Counted from the stretch's first letter, positions 52,821 to 61,180 are shown. The stretch: 64,000 nucleotides of DNA from JAGQWW01 sp041392845 (GCA_041392845.1 JAWKLG010000018.1:62001-126000), one strand, 5' to 3'. Notes: generated by a model not told the origin, from the sequence alone. Translations and numbers: made by a program.

Positions 52821-53075
52821 ATGGTTGAATCTGCCATAGTAGATAAAATAAATAAATTCCTAATTGAGGAGTTTGAAATCGAGGAGGAAGACATCGAGAT
52901 GGATGCGAACCTGATGGAAGCTTTGGATCTTGACAGTCTTGATATCATTGACCTGGTGGTCATCATTGAATCCAATTTTGGATTTAAAGTGACGCGTGAA
53001 GATTTTCAAAATATCAAAACCTTCCAGGATTTCTATGATTACATTATCGGGAAGGTTGCTCAGGAAGAGGCCTGA
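52821..53075 (+). CDS. Acyl carrier protein, pigment locus (first)
   Basis: The 84-aa acidic protein has the phosphopantetheine serine Ser39 in LDLDSLDIIDLVVIIES. It is the first of three carriers in the locus and lies 15 bases after the ketosynthase gene. Carrier specificity cannot be told. The next gene follows after a short T-rich tandem repeat. Confidence 0.93.
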   Translation: MVESAIVDKINKFLIEEFEIEEEDIEMDANLMEALDLDSLDIIDLVVIIESNFGFKVTREDFQNIKTFQDFYDYIIGKVAQEEA

Positions 53076-53079
53076 AGGA

Positions 53080-53114
53080 TTTTTGATTTTTGATTTTTGA
53101 ATTTTGGTTTTTGA
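53080..53114. repeat. Heptamer tandem repeat TTTTTGA, five units
   Basis: Five 7-base units run in tandem from 53080. The fourth is degenerate (ATTTTGG). The repeat fills the spacer between the carrier protein and the acyltransferase and begins five bases after the carrier stop. Slippage could alter the spacing. Confidence 0.75.
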
Positions 53115-53136
53115 TTTGGGAATTTTTTGAATAAAA

Positions 53137-54042
53137 ATGGCTGAACAAAAAGAATGGAAAGGGAAGAGTAGGGGAGGAGCATTGGGGTATAAGGTTTTCA
53201 TTTTCTTTTTGAAGAATTTTGGAGTTAGGGTTGCTTATTTCATTTTGATATTTGTTGCAGCCTATTTTATAATTTTCGCACCAAAATCAACCAGGGCCAG
53301 TTTTAAGTATTTTAGAAAGATTTGGAAATTCCCGGTTTTAAAATCATGCTGGCTGACTTACCTGAGTTATTACCGTTTCGGACAGACCTTATTGGATAAG
53401 GTTGCCATTCTGGCGGGTTTAAAGACCAATTTTTCCTTTTTTTTTGATGGAGAAGAGCATCTCAGAACCCTTTCTAAAGAAGGGAAGGGTGCCATACTTA
53501 TCAGTGCCCATATGGGGAACTGGGAGATCGCCGGTCATTTTTTAAAAAAACTGAATACACCTATTAATATAGTGATGTACGATGGTGAAGATGCGGGCAT
53601 CAAAGAGATTCTGGAAAAATCCATGAGTCAGCGTAAGTTTAAAGTGATTTACGTAAAGGAAGATTTTTCGCATTTGCTTGCTATTCATAAAGCAATTCAA
53701 AACAAGGAATTTATCTGCATACATGGCGATCGATTTGTAAAAGAACAGCGTGGAAAAATTTACCAGGCTGAATTTCTGGGTCATCCTGCCTCTTTTCCTC
53801 GAGGGCCGTTTGAATTGGCTACCCGTCTGAAAGTTCCTTACACTTTTGTTTTTGCGGTAAAAGAAACCGCAAGCCACTATCATTTCTTCGCGACTCCCGG
53901 AAAAGATCCATCTATTGGTTCTGAAATAATGATAAAAGAATACCTTACCGGCATGGAGAAAATCCTTAAGGATTATCCGGAGCAATGGTTTAATTACTAT
54001 GAGTTTTGGGATGATTATGGAGACAGTTTGAAGAATACCTGA
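53137..54042 (+). CDS. LpxL-like lysophospholipid-type acyltransferase
   Basis: The 301-aa protein has an N-terminal hydrophobic helix (about residues 20-47) and the acyltransferase motif HMGNWE (His125, Glu130; HX4E). Related motifs ICIHGDRF and FPRGPFELATRLKVPYTFV follow. LpxL-type enzymes transfer acyl groups from ACP to lipid A precursors; copies in aryl polyene loci are thought to move the polyene acyl chain onto its membrane partner. It lies among the KS and hotdog genes, supporting that inference. Confidence 0.88.
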   Translation: MAEQKEWKGKSRGGALGYKVFIFFLKNFGVRVAYFILIFVAAYFIIFAPKSTRASFKYFRKIWKFPVLKSCWLTYLSYYRFGQTLLDKVAILAGLKTNFSFFFDGEEHLRTLSKEGKGAILISAHMGNWEIAGHFLKKLNTPINIVMYDGEDAGIKEILEKSMSQRKFKVIYVKEDFSHLLAIHKAIQNKEFICIHGDRFVKEQRGKIYQAEFLGHPASFPRGPFELATRLKVPYTFVFAVKETASHYHFFATPGKDPSIGSEIMIKEYLTGMEKILKDYPEQWFNYYEFWDDYGDSLKNT

Positions 54043-54101
54043 ACCATTATTACCTAAAACAGTTGTAAGCTCCATAAATTCGCAGCTTAGGTATAACCGA
54101 A

Positions 54102-54558
54102 ATGCATCTGCCGATGAATACACTTCTACAAGGTGAGGAAATCCAGTCTTACCTTCCTCAGCGTCCTCCAATAGTTATGGTTGATAAACTTTGGCATTCA
54201 GATGAAAAAAGAAACCCTTTCGGGCCTTTTTATTTCTGAGGACAATTTGTTTGTAGAAAATGGACATTTGGCAGAGCCGGGTATCATGGAGAACATTGCT
54301 CAAACTGCTGCTTTGCGTGCAGGTTATTTTTTTAAAAAAAGGAATTTACCTGTACCACTGGGTTTTATTGGCAGCTTCAAGAATCTGGAAATCTATGCTC
54401 TTCCTAAAATTGGTTCTGATATCAAGACGACTGTTACCTTGTTGCATGAGGTAATGGATATCAGTGTATTTGAGGGGGGAGTATTTCAAGGCGATACCCG
54501 TATAGCATCCTGCGAAATTAAAATTTTCGTTATGGACAAAACCAAACAGAATGATTAA
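54102..54558 (+). CDS. Hotdog 3-hydroxyacyl-ACP dehydratase, interrupted by a one-base frameshift
   Basis: The first frame from ATG 54102 gives MHLPMNTLLQGEEIQSYLPQ and PPIVMVDKLWHSDE, the normal N-terminus of aryl polyene dehydratases. It then runs into a stop near 54238. The rest continues in a second frame after the A-run at 54205-54210: ETLSGLFISEDNLFVENGHL, AEPGIMENIAQTAALRAGYF and FIGSFKNLEIYALPKIGSDI. Removing one A joins them into a 151-aa protein of normal length. So either the gene is broken, or one A is miscalled. A second start at ATG 54202 would lose the conserved LPQRPPIVMVDK part. The 3' end overlaps the thioesterase start by eight bases. Confidence 0.8.
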
Positions 54559-54997
54559 AAGGCCGGTTAAGATGGATGCTACATCCATCGTTGCAGTGAA
54601 GGACGGGTATGTGAGATTTAGTGAAGTAGATTCATTGCATATGGTGTGGCATGGCACCTACATAAGGTATTTTGAAGACGGGAGAGAGGCATTTGGGATG
54701 CAATATGGGTTGGGTTATTTGCAGGTGCACGAACATGGATTTGTTACCCCTATTGTAAAAGCAGTTTGCGATTACAAAAGACCTTTAAAATATGGTGACC
54801 ATATCAGAATTGAGACCCGATTTGTAAATTCTGAGGCTGCAAAGTTGATATTTCAATACACTATTTATAATGTAAGCACAAAGGAGGTAGCAGCAACCGG
54901 CGAGACCATCCAGGTTTTTCTGGATGGAAATGGCGAGTTGCAATTAACGAATCCTCCTTTTTTTGAAGCGTGGAAAAAAGAAAGGGGCATCATTTAA
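54551..54997 (+). CDS. 4HBT-fold acyl-CoA/ACP thioesterase
   Basis: The 148-aa single-hotdog protein has the YbgC/FadM-type signature RFSEVDSLHMVWHGTYIRYF (about residues 22-41) with the catalytic Asp in EVDSLHM. It likely hydrolyses or edits acyl-thioesters, releasing stalled or finished chains. It overlaps the preceding dehydratase gene, so translation is coupled, and a ketosynthase gene follows after 22 bases. Confidence 0.88.
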   Translation: MIKRPVKMDATSIVAVKDGYVRFSEVDSLHMVWHGTYIRYFEDGREAFGMQYGLGYLQVHEHGFVTPIVKAVCDYKRPLKYGDHIRIETRFVNSEAAKLIFQYTIYNVSTKEVAATGETIQVFLDGNGELQLTNPPFFEAWKKERGII

Positions 54998-55019
54998 ATG
55001 CTCCAATTAGGCAATTTTT

Positions 55020-56150
55020 ATGAAGAAAGTCTACCTACAAGCAGATAATATGGTTAGTTCCCTTGGTTTGACGACCAGGGAGCACTGGGTTAATCTGGTT
55101 GCAGGAAAATCGGGGATTAAGGAAACAAGCCATAAACGAATTGGCTCTGTTTGGGTCTCAGAGGTGGACAATCATAATTTGGAAAAAGCTTTTTTAAAAT
55201 ACGAGATACCGGAAAAGGCTACCAGGCTGGAAAGAATGGCTGCCTATTCTATAAAAGAAGCTTTGGAAGGTTCAAATTTGGATTTGAAGGATCCTACTAC
55301 CGGTTTTATTTTTTCGACCACCAAAGGAAATGTAGATTTTTTAAAAACAAGGGAAGCCTTGAATGAGTTGGACTCTTCCCTTGCTCTTCATTCCACTGCC
55401 AAAAAAATATGGTCTATGTGTGGCGGAGGTAATCAAAATCCGGTTGTGGTATGTAATGCATGTATTTCGGGATTGATGGCCATTATTATAGGCGGAAGAT
55501 TGATTCGCCAGGGCGTTTATGACCGTGTTGTGGTTTGTGGTGCAGATGAAATTTCAGATTTTGTTTTGACTGGTTTTAATGCCTTAAAAGCACTTGGAAG
55601 CAGCGCTTGCAAACCATTTGATGCAAAACGTGATGGAATTAGTCTTGGGGAAGGTTGTGCAACCGTTGTTCTTACCAGAGATGCCAACTTTGAAGGAATT
55701 GAATATGTAGATGGCGCCGTTTCAAATGATGCCAATCATATATCAGGGCCATCAAGGACGGCCAGTGGATTGTTGCAGGTGGTGGAGCAAATTTGGGATG
55801 GAACCGAACCTATAGATTTTATTTCAGCTCATGGTACAGCTACCATTTATAACGATGCCATGGAAGCTCAAGGTTTCAATAGGTTGGGTATGGAAGATGT
55901 TCCTTTGAATAGTTTTAAGGGATTTTGGGGCCACACATTAGGGGCAGCAGGATTGTTGGAGACAATAGCTGCTGTGCAATCCATGAAAGAAGATTTGTTG
56001 ATCAAGAGTTTAGGATTTGATGAATTGGAAGATGCCTTTCCAGTTTCGGTTTTGAAATCCAATCGGATGACTGAAGTGAACCAAATTTTTAAGACTTCAT
56101 CAGGATTTGGAGGATGTAATGCGGGCGCAATTTTTAAAAAAAATGACTGA
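55020..56150 (+). CDS. Beta-ketoacyl synthase, second of the locus
   Basis: The 376-aa protein is shorter than FabF and diverged, yet keeps the triad: Cys148 in VCNACISGLMAI, His271 in FISAHGTATIYND, Lys300 and His305 in NSFKGFWGHTLGAAG. So it is likely active, with its own chain-length or partner role. The end overlaps the next gene by eight bases (ATGACTGA), indicating coupled translation. Confidence 0.88.
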   Translation: MKKVYLQADNMVSSLGLTTREHWVNLVAGKSGIKETSHKRIGSVWVSEVDNHNLEKAFLKYEIPEKATRLERMAAYSIKEALEGSNLDLKDPTTGFIFSTTKGNVDFLKTREALNELDSSLALHSTAKKIWSMCGGGNQNPVVVCNACISGLMAIIIGGRLIRQGVYDRVVVCGADEISDFVLTGFNALKALGSSACKPFDAKRDGISLGEGCATVVLTRDANFEGIEYVDGAVSNDANHISGPSRTASGLLQVVEQIWDGTEPIDFISAHGTATIYNDAMEAQGFNRLGMEDVPLNSFKGFWGHTLGAAGLLETIAAVQSMKEDLLIKSLGFDELEDAFPVSVLKSNRMTEVNQIFKTSSGFGGCNAGAIFKKND

Positions 56151-56775
56151 GCATATTCATTTACATAGTACCATTCAATTGAATTCCAGGATGCTTGCAT
56201 CAGGGTCAAAAGTGCTTTGGGAAAATGTAAATGATAAAGATTTAAATCAAAGTTTGAAAGAGGTCTATCAGTTGCTGGATATGGCTTATCCCAAATTTTA
56301 CAAAATGGATAATTTGAGTAAATTTGGCGTTTTAGCTGTTGAAGCATTGGTAAAAGTAGCACCGGAATTGAAAGCTGGAGATTTGGAAAAAACCGGAGTG
56401 TTTTTAATGAATTCCAGTTCGAGTGAAGAGACAGATGAAAAGTACCTTGCTACGGTGAATACGGAAGAAAATAGTTTGCCTAGTCCGGCATTATTTGTAT
56501 ATACCTTACCTAATATTTTAATTGGTGAAATATGCATTAGGCATAAATTCACCGGTGAACAGGGGTTTTTCGTTTCAGACCATTTTGATTCGGGATTTTT
56601 ATATCCATATTTGGAGCACCTTTTTCAAAATGAACTTTTGGAAAAAGCCATTATCGGGTGGGTGGAAGTGAAGGATGAAGAACCGGTTGCCAAATTGATG
56701 TATGTGAAAAACAATCAGGATGGCGGCGCAAAAAAAATAAAGGAAGAGGCCATGAAAAACTGGTTTCAAGCATAA
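56143..56775 (+). CDS. Short ketosynthase-like protein without a visible catalytic cysteine
   Basis: The 210-aa protein from ATG 56143 resembles the stand-alone beta-ketoacyl synthase N-terminal-like proteins (Ketoacyl-synt_2 type) found in aryl polyene loci: FGVLAVEALVKVAPELKAGD, GVFLMNSSSSEETDEKYLAT, PSPALFVYTLPNILIGEICI, GEQGFFVSDHFDSG. No CxS-type nucleophile is seen where it should be. It may bind the preceding KS as a non-catalytic partner. The start is chosen because ATG 56143 overlaps the KS stop; TTG 56107 and ATG 56119 are less likely. Confidence 0.7.
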   Translation: MTEHIHLHSTIQLNSRMLASGSKVLWENVNDKDLNQSLKEVYQLLDMAYPKFYKMDNLSKFGVLAVEALVKVAPELKAGDLEKTGVFLMNSSSSEETDEKYLATVNTEENSLPSPALFVYTLPNILIGEICIRHKFTGEQGFFVSDHFDSGFLYPYLEHLFQNELLEKAIIGWVEVKDEEPVAKLMYVKNNQDGGAKKIKEEAMKNWFQA

Positions 56776-56800
56776 ATAATAGCAAAATAATTCGCTAAAC

Positions 56801-57055
56801 ATGGAAGAACTTATCAGTAAATTAAAGGTGCAAATCATTGAGCAGCTCAACCTGGAAGATTTAAGTCCGGAGGATATTGATGCAGATGCACCTCTTTTTG
56901 ATTCTGAAATAGGTTTGGATTCAATTGATGCCCTGGAAATTATCGTTTTGCTGGAAAGAGAGTATGGTATTAAAATCAATTCGCAGGAAGAAGGCAAAAA
57001 GGTATTCCATTCTGTGCGATCCATTGCAGAGTATATTCTTCAAAAACAGCAATAA
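56801..57055 (+). CDS. Acyl carrier protein, pigment locus (second)
   Basis: The 84-aa acidic protein carries Ser41 in EIGLDSIDALEIIVLLERE, the phosphopantetheine site. It lies 25 bases after the short KS-like gene and six before a ketosynthase gene, so it probably serves that ketosynthase pair. Confidence 0.93.
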   Translation: MEELISKLKVQIIEQLNLEDLSPEDIDADAPLFDSEIGLDSIDALEIIVLLEREYGIKINSQEEGKKVFHSVRSIAEYILQKQQ

Positions 57056-57061
57056 AAACCC

Positions 57062-58273
57062 GTGGGTAAAAAGGTATACATCACCGGAATAGGTATGATT
57101 TCTTCCCTTGGTTTTAATGTGGAAGAAAATCTTGATTCCTTACTGGCGCGTAAGTCAGGAATTGGTGAAATCGTTTATCTTGATACATTGCACAAAGGGA
57201 AATTGCCTGCGGCAGAAGTTAAAGCTTCTAATGATGATTTAAGTGGTTTGCTGGGCCTTGAAAAAAAAAGGTATTTAAGTAGAACGGCCATATTGGGAAT
57301 GATGGCAGCAAAAGAGGCTTATGATATGGCCGGCCTGAGACCTGGAGATGGATTTAAAACCGGTTTGCTTTCAGCTACCAGTGTTGGAGGAATAGATAAA
57401 AGTGAAGACTTTTATAAAAGATACCTGAAAGCGCCGGATGAAGTTTCCAATCTGGAACTGGTAGTTTCTCATGATTGCGGCGATAGTACAGAGCGCATTG
57501 CTGATTATCTTCAGATTAGAGATTTTATTACCACCATCAGTACTGCTTGTTCTTCTTCTGCTAATTCTATTTTGCAAGCTGCACGCATGATCAAAGCAGG
57601 TTATTTGGATCGTGCTGTTGCAGGTGGCACTGATGTGCTGACCCGTTATACCTTGAATGGATTCAATGCACTCAAGATATTGGATGAAAAATGGTGCCGG
57701 CCATTTGATCAGACCCGAACCGGTTTGAATCTGGGAGAAGGTGCTGCTTTTTTGGTATTGGAAAGTGAAGAGGCTGTTTTAAAAAGAAATAAAACTCCAT
57801 TAGCAGAGCTCAAGGGTTATGGAAATGCCAATGATGCTTACCATGCTACCACTTCCTCTCCGGATGGATTTGGGGCTCAAAAGTCCATGGAAATTGCTTT
57901 GAAGATTGGAGGATTGGAGCCGGGGCAGATTGATTACATCAATGCGCATGGAACGGCAACTCCCAATAATGATTTATCAGAGGGAACGGCAATTAAATCT
58001 GTTTTCAGGGATTATTTGCCGATTTTTAGTTCGACCAAAAGTTATACGGGGCATACCCTTGCCGCTGCAGGTGCAATCGAAGCAGTTATTAGTATATTAT
58101 CTTTAAAAAATAAGGTCCTTTTTCCAAATTTGAACTTTGGACAGGCCATAGAAGAATTGAATATTACTCCTTTATTGGAAATAAAAAATGCTCCGGAGAT
58201 TCATACCATCTTATCCAATTCCTTTGGTTTTGGAGGTAATTGTTCTTCGGTTATTTTTTCAAATAAAATGTAA
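57062..58273 (+). CDS. Beta-ketoacyl-ACP synthase, third of the locus
   Basis: The 403-aa protein is closest in layout to FabF: Cys163 in ISTACSSSANSI, His296 in INAHGTATPNND, Lys326 and His331 in STKSYTGHTLAAAG, and the C-terminal NSFGFGGNCSSVIF. The start is GTG 57062, six bases after the carrier stop. Its last base overlaps the ATG of the next gene, a cysteine-less relative. That pairing is like the KS plus chain-length-factor heterodimers of aryl polyene and type II polyketide systems. Confidence 0.93.
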   Translation: MGKKVYITGIGMISSLGFNVEENLDSLLARKSGIGEIVYLDTLHKGKLPAAEVKASNDDLSGLLGLEKKRYLSRTAILGMMAAKEAYDMAGLRPGDGFKTGLLSATSVGGIDKSEDFYKRYLKAPDEVSNLELVVSHDCGDSTERIADYLQIRDFITTISTACSSSANSILQAARMIKAGYLDRAVAGGTDVLTRYTLNGFNALKILDEKWCRPFDQTRTGLNLGEGAAFLVLESEEAVLKRNKTPLAELKGYGNANDAYHATTSSPDGFGAQKSMEIALKIGGLEPGQIDYINAHGTATPNNDLSEGTAIKSVFRDYLPIFSSTKSYTGHTLAAAGAIEAVISILSLKNKVLFPNLNFGQAIEELNITPLLEIKNAPEIHTILSNSFGFGGNCSSVIFSNKM

Positions 58274-59349
58274 TGCCGGTTTTTATCAACAGCATAGCAG
58301 CCATTTCGCCTCAGGATACTTTAAATCCTGAAGCTTTTCTTGAAGAGGTTACTTATCAGGAGGGCTACAGCATGTTGTGTCAGGAGCCAAATTTCAGGGA
58401 TTTTATTGATCCAAAGTATTTGAGAAGGATGAGTCGCATAGTAAAAATTGGCGTTTGTGCTTCGAAAGTATGTTTGAAAAACGAGGAAGAAGGATTCAAT
58501 CCGGACGCGATTTTAGTGGGAACAGGTTTAGGGTGTTTGGAAGATACCGAGAAGTTCTTGTCGGCTATTTACGAACACGAGGAACAGATCTCTTCTCCTA
58601 CTCAATTTATGCAATCGACTCATAATACTGTTGCTTCTCAGATTGCTATAATGCTGGGCTGTAAAAATTACAATTTCACTTATGTCCATCGTGGGTTTTC
58701 ATTTGAGTCGGCTCTTTTAGATGCAACTTTACAATTTGCTGAATCAGAGAAGGAAACAACCAATATTCTCGTTGGAGCTTTAGATGAAGTAACAGACACA
58801 TATCTCGATGTTACCCGTAAATTGAAATTTTGGAAACCAAATTTACAAGGTCAGGATTTCCAATTCAACAGTGCCTGGGATCATATGCAGGCTGGAGAAG
58901 GCGCTGCCTTTTTTCTGCTTTCAGACCTGCAAAAAGAAGAGACTTTTGCCGAGTTCAAGGGTGTTGAAATGATTTACAAACCTGCGGATTCAGCAGAAGT
59001 AAAACAAAAAATCCTGGACTTTTTGGAAAGAACAGGGCTCCAACCTCATGATATGGATTTGATATTGACCGGCAGAAATGGTAGTTCGTCCAATGATGAG
59101 ATCTTTGATGAGGTTCACCATGATATTTTTAAAGACAAGGCACAAGCTAATTTCAAACATTTGTGTGGTGAATATAAAACCGCCTCTTCCTTCGGATTTT
59201 GGTTGGGCGCCAAGATTTTGAAAAATCAAAAAGTTCCTGCTTCGGTATTATTATCTGATAAATCGCCAAACAAAATCAAGCACTTACTTATTTATAACAA
59301 TTACAGTAACATCAACCATTCATTAGTGCTTTTAAGTCATGTTGAATAG
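58273..59349 (+). CDS. Ketosynthase-like chain-length-factor protein, no catalytic cysteine
   Basis: The 358-aa protein has thiolase-fold landmarks (DAILVGTGLGCLEDTEKFLS, MQAGEGAAFFLLSDL, YKTASSFGFWLGAKIL). At the nucleophile site it reads TYVHRGFSFESALLDA, where Phe142 occupies the cysteine place, and the histidine motifs are lost. Such subunits set chain length and shape the KS active site by heterodimer formation. Its ATG overlaps the stop of the active KS (TAATG), giving equal expression. It overlaps the deacetylase by 11 bases. Confidence 0.85.
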   Translation: MPVFINSIAAISPQDTLNPEAFLEEVTYQEGYSMLCQEPNFRDFIDPKYLRRMSRIVKIGVCASKVCLKNEEEGFNPDAILVGTGLGCLEDTEKFLSAIYEHEEQISSPTQFMQSTHNTVASQIAIMLGCKNYNFTYVHRGFSFESALLDATLQFAESEKETTNILVGALDEVTDTYLDVTRKLKFWKPNLQGQDFQFNSAWDHMQAGEGAAFFLLSDLQKEETFAEFKGVEMIYKPADSAEVKQKILDFLERTGLQPHDMDLILTGRNGSSSNDEIFDEVHHDIFKDKAQANFKHLCGEYKTASSFGFWLGAKILKNQKVPASVLLSDKSPNKIKHLLIYNNYSNINHSLVLLSHVE

Positions 59350-60109
59350 ACCGGTTTTGATAGGAATGTTTTTTCTGACATTCTTTGTGTTAATTGCCGG
59401 GTGGTTTTTCCCAATCCCCTGGTATGTTTATGTGCTTACTTTCGCGCCTTTTTTCGGAAGTGTGTTGTATGGATCTTTTTTGATTGACTCCCAGGTTTTT
59501 GTTCCCGCTATTTGTAAGGTTGAAACTTCTAAAAAAATAGTAGCACTAACTTTTGATGATGGTCCTGAAGAAAAAGTTACACCCTTTGTTCTTGATTTTT
59601 TAAAAGAAAATAAAGTTCCTGCCACCTTCTTTTGTATAGGGCATAAATTAGAGAAGCATTTGGAAATCGGGAGAAGAGCAAGTGATGAAGGCCATATTTT
59701 AGGCAATCATTCCTATTCTCATTCTAACTGGTTTGACTTTTTTCCTAAAAAAATGGTGGTTCGCGAATTGAATCGTACAGAAGCGCTTATTAAAAAAGCA
59801 AGTCATAAAATTCCCCGTTTTTTCCGACCACCATACGGAGTCACCAATTTTTCAATTGCGGATGCTGTGGCAGAGGTAAACGAAAAGGTAATTGGTTGGA
59901 ATGTAAGATCACTGGATACTGTCATAAAGGATCCGGATAGACTTTTGAATCGAATCCAAAAGAAGCTCGAACCCGGAAGTATCATATTGTTGCACGATAA
60001 TCAACCTGGTTTGATTGATTTTCTACCCAAGTTGTTGGAGCTTTTGAAGAAAGAGCAGTACGAAATTGTACCTTTGGATGAATTGATAGGCCAGCCGGCT
60101 TATGAATAA
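59339..60109 (+). CDS. Polysaccharide deacetylase (NodB-family), membrane-anchored
   Basis: Two N-terminal hydrophobic stretches (about residues 5-22 and 28-47) anchor it. The NodB domain has TFDDGP (71-76, catalytic Asp and metal Asp), HSYSH (124-128, metal histidines), FRPPYG and LHDN. Family members remove acetyl groups from polysaccharides, chitin oligomers or peptidoglycan. Members also occur in aryl polyene loci, perhaps acting on the sugar head group. It overlaps the upstream gene by 11 bases, so it is cotranscribed. Confidence 0.9.
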   Translation: MLNRPVLIGMFFLTFFVLIAGWFFPIPWYVYVLTFAPFFGSVLYGSFLIDSQVFVPAICKVETSKKIVALTFDDGPEEKVTPFVLDFLKENKVPATFFCIGHKLEKHLEIGRRASDEGHILGNHSYSHSNWFDFFPKKMVVRELNRTEALIKKASHKIPRFFRPPYGVTNFSIADAVAEVNEKVIGWNVRSLDTVIKDPDRLLNRIQKKLEPGSIILLHDNQPGLIDFLPKLLELLKKEQYEIVPLDELIGQPAYE

Positions 60110-60120
60110 ATCAGTTTACA

Positions 60121-60765
60121 ATGTTGAAAATAAACCAATTTTTACCCGTATTGATTTTACTGGTTTCTGTTTTTTCATGTACGTCTTCTTACCAAAATCT
60201 TAAGGAGGTAAGCAACGCCCAGCTGGTAAGTAATGAATTGCCATTTCCTTTTGAAACGAATGAAGAAAGCCTGAAATACAATCTCGGTATTCAAACCAAG
60301 TCCAATTACTTCAGTGGGATTTTTGTTTTAAAACCAGTAGCAAAAGATACTTTTAGACTGGCAATGACCACAAAAACCGGTCAGAAAATATTTGATTTTT
60401 CCTTAAATGGAGAAACCTTTGAAGTCAATCATTGCGTACCTCCTCTCCAAAAAAAGTTGATCTTATCCAGCCTTGAGGAGTTTTTTAAGCTGATTGTTCA
60501 ACCTAAATCACTGGGTCAGTCTTTTGAAGTTTACAGATTAAAAAATGAAGGAACCCCCGTTTACCGATATAAAAATGACGGCTCCTGGTACACCATTTTT
60601 ATGAATCAAAGAGGAATGCCATCAGCCTATCACAAAGGGAATTCCAGAAAACCTTCCGTCGTCGTTGATTTTGAATCCTATGAAAAAGGAAATCCGGATT
60701 CTTTCAAATTAGAAAACAAAAAATGGGTTAAGTTGGAAATGGTATTTTCGCAGCTTGATTTCTGA
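60121..60765 (+). CDS. Lipoprotein, resembles DUF3261/LolA-like pigment-locus lipoproteins
   Basis: The N-terminus MLKINQFLPVLILLVSVFSC has a type II signal peptide with the lipobox cysteine at residue 20. The 214-aa body reads as beta-rich: SGIFVLKPVAKDTFRLAMTT, GQKIFDFSLNGETFEVNHCV and KLILSSLEEFFKLIV follow the pattern of DUF3261 lipoproteins found in aryl polyene loci. These are thought to help carry or anchor the product at the outer membrane. Match is by pattern only. It lies 11 bases after the deacetylase gene. Confidence 0.75.
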   Translation: MLKINQFLPVLILLVSVFSCTSSYQNLKEVSNAQLVSNELPFPFETNEESLKYNLGIQTKSNYFSGIFVLKPVAKDTFRLAMTTKTGQKIFDFSLNGETFEVNHCVPPLQKKLILSSLEEFFKLIVQPKSLGQSFEVYRLKNEGTPVYRYKNDGSWYTIFMNQRGMPSAYHKGNSRKPSVVVDFESYEKGNPDSFKLENKKWVKLEMVFSQLDF

Positions 60766-60794
60766 ATTTAGTTTTTCCATCCCTTCTCGCTTAT

Positions 60795-60802
60795 TATCTT
60801 TG
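60795..60802 (+). promoter_or_regulatory. Candidate -7 promoter box TATCTTTG directly before the second dehydratase
   Basis: TATCTTTGCGC is a perfect box of the form seen before lpd and infA. It ends only three bases before ATG 60806. TTTT occupies -33 (60772-60775). If used, transcription would begin on or beside the ATG, giving a leaderless message. Confidence 0.4.
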
Positions 60803-60805
60803 CGC

Positions 60806-61180
60806 ATGCTTAAAAACGATTTTTATCATACAAATGGGGACCTGAGTCAAAATGAGGCGGGTGAGTATGTGCTCCCCATCCATTTCAATGCGGACCATGC
60901 CATTTTTGGCGGACACTTTCCTGAAATGAAGGTGGTGCCTGGAGTGACCATGGTTCAAATCGTAAAAGAGACCCTGGAAGACATTGTTGCCAAGCCGACC
61001 CGAATGGTGAAGAGTAGTATGATAAAATTCATGGCCATCATTCAACCGGAAGTTGATTCGGATTTGGATGTACACCTTTCCATGAAAGAAACGGAAGGTG
61101 TTTATATGGTGACGGCCAACCTGAAAAGTGCAGAAAAAGTATTTTTTAAATTCAAGGGAGAGTTCCATGCAGCATCCTGA
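60806..61180 (+). CDS. Hotdog dehydratase-like protein, second of the locus
   Basis: The 124-aa protein has the FabA/FabZ-type core HAIFGGHFPEMKVVPGVTMV, with the catalytic-type His in GGHFP. The acidic partner normally in the helix EAMAQ is replaced by the less typical MVQIVKE. It could remove water during polyene extension. ATG 60806 is chosen because MLKNDFYHTNGDLSQ fits the family start; the frame also runs upstream into the lipoprotein gene. The 3' end overlaps the glycosyltransferase start. Confidence 0.82.
   Translation: MLKNDFYHTNGDLSQNEAGEYVLPIHFNADHAIFGGHFPEMKVVPGVTMVQIVKETLEDIVAKPTRMVKSSMIKFMAIIQPEVDSDLDVHLSMKETEGVYMVTANLKSAEKVFFKFKGEFHAAS

Noticed and set aside
53542..54171. 209-codon minus-strand open frame under the acyltransferase
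   Set aside because: The plus-strand acyltransferase has clear motifs; the antisense frame shows none and lacks a promoter.
54202..54558. Start of the dehydratase at ATG 54202
   Set aside because: It drops the conserved LPQRPPIVMVDK part, which is present in another frame just upstream.
55868..56362. 164-codon minus-strand open frame under the KS genes
   Set aside because: Antisense to two recognisable genes and low in family-like features.
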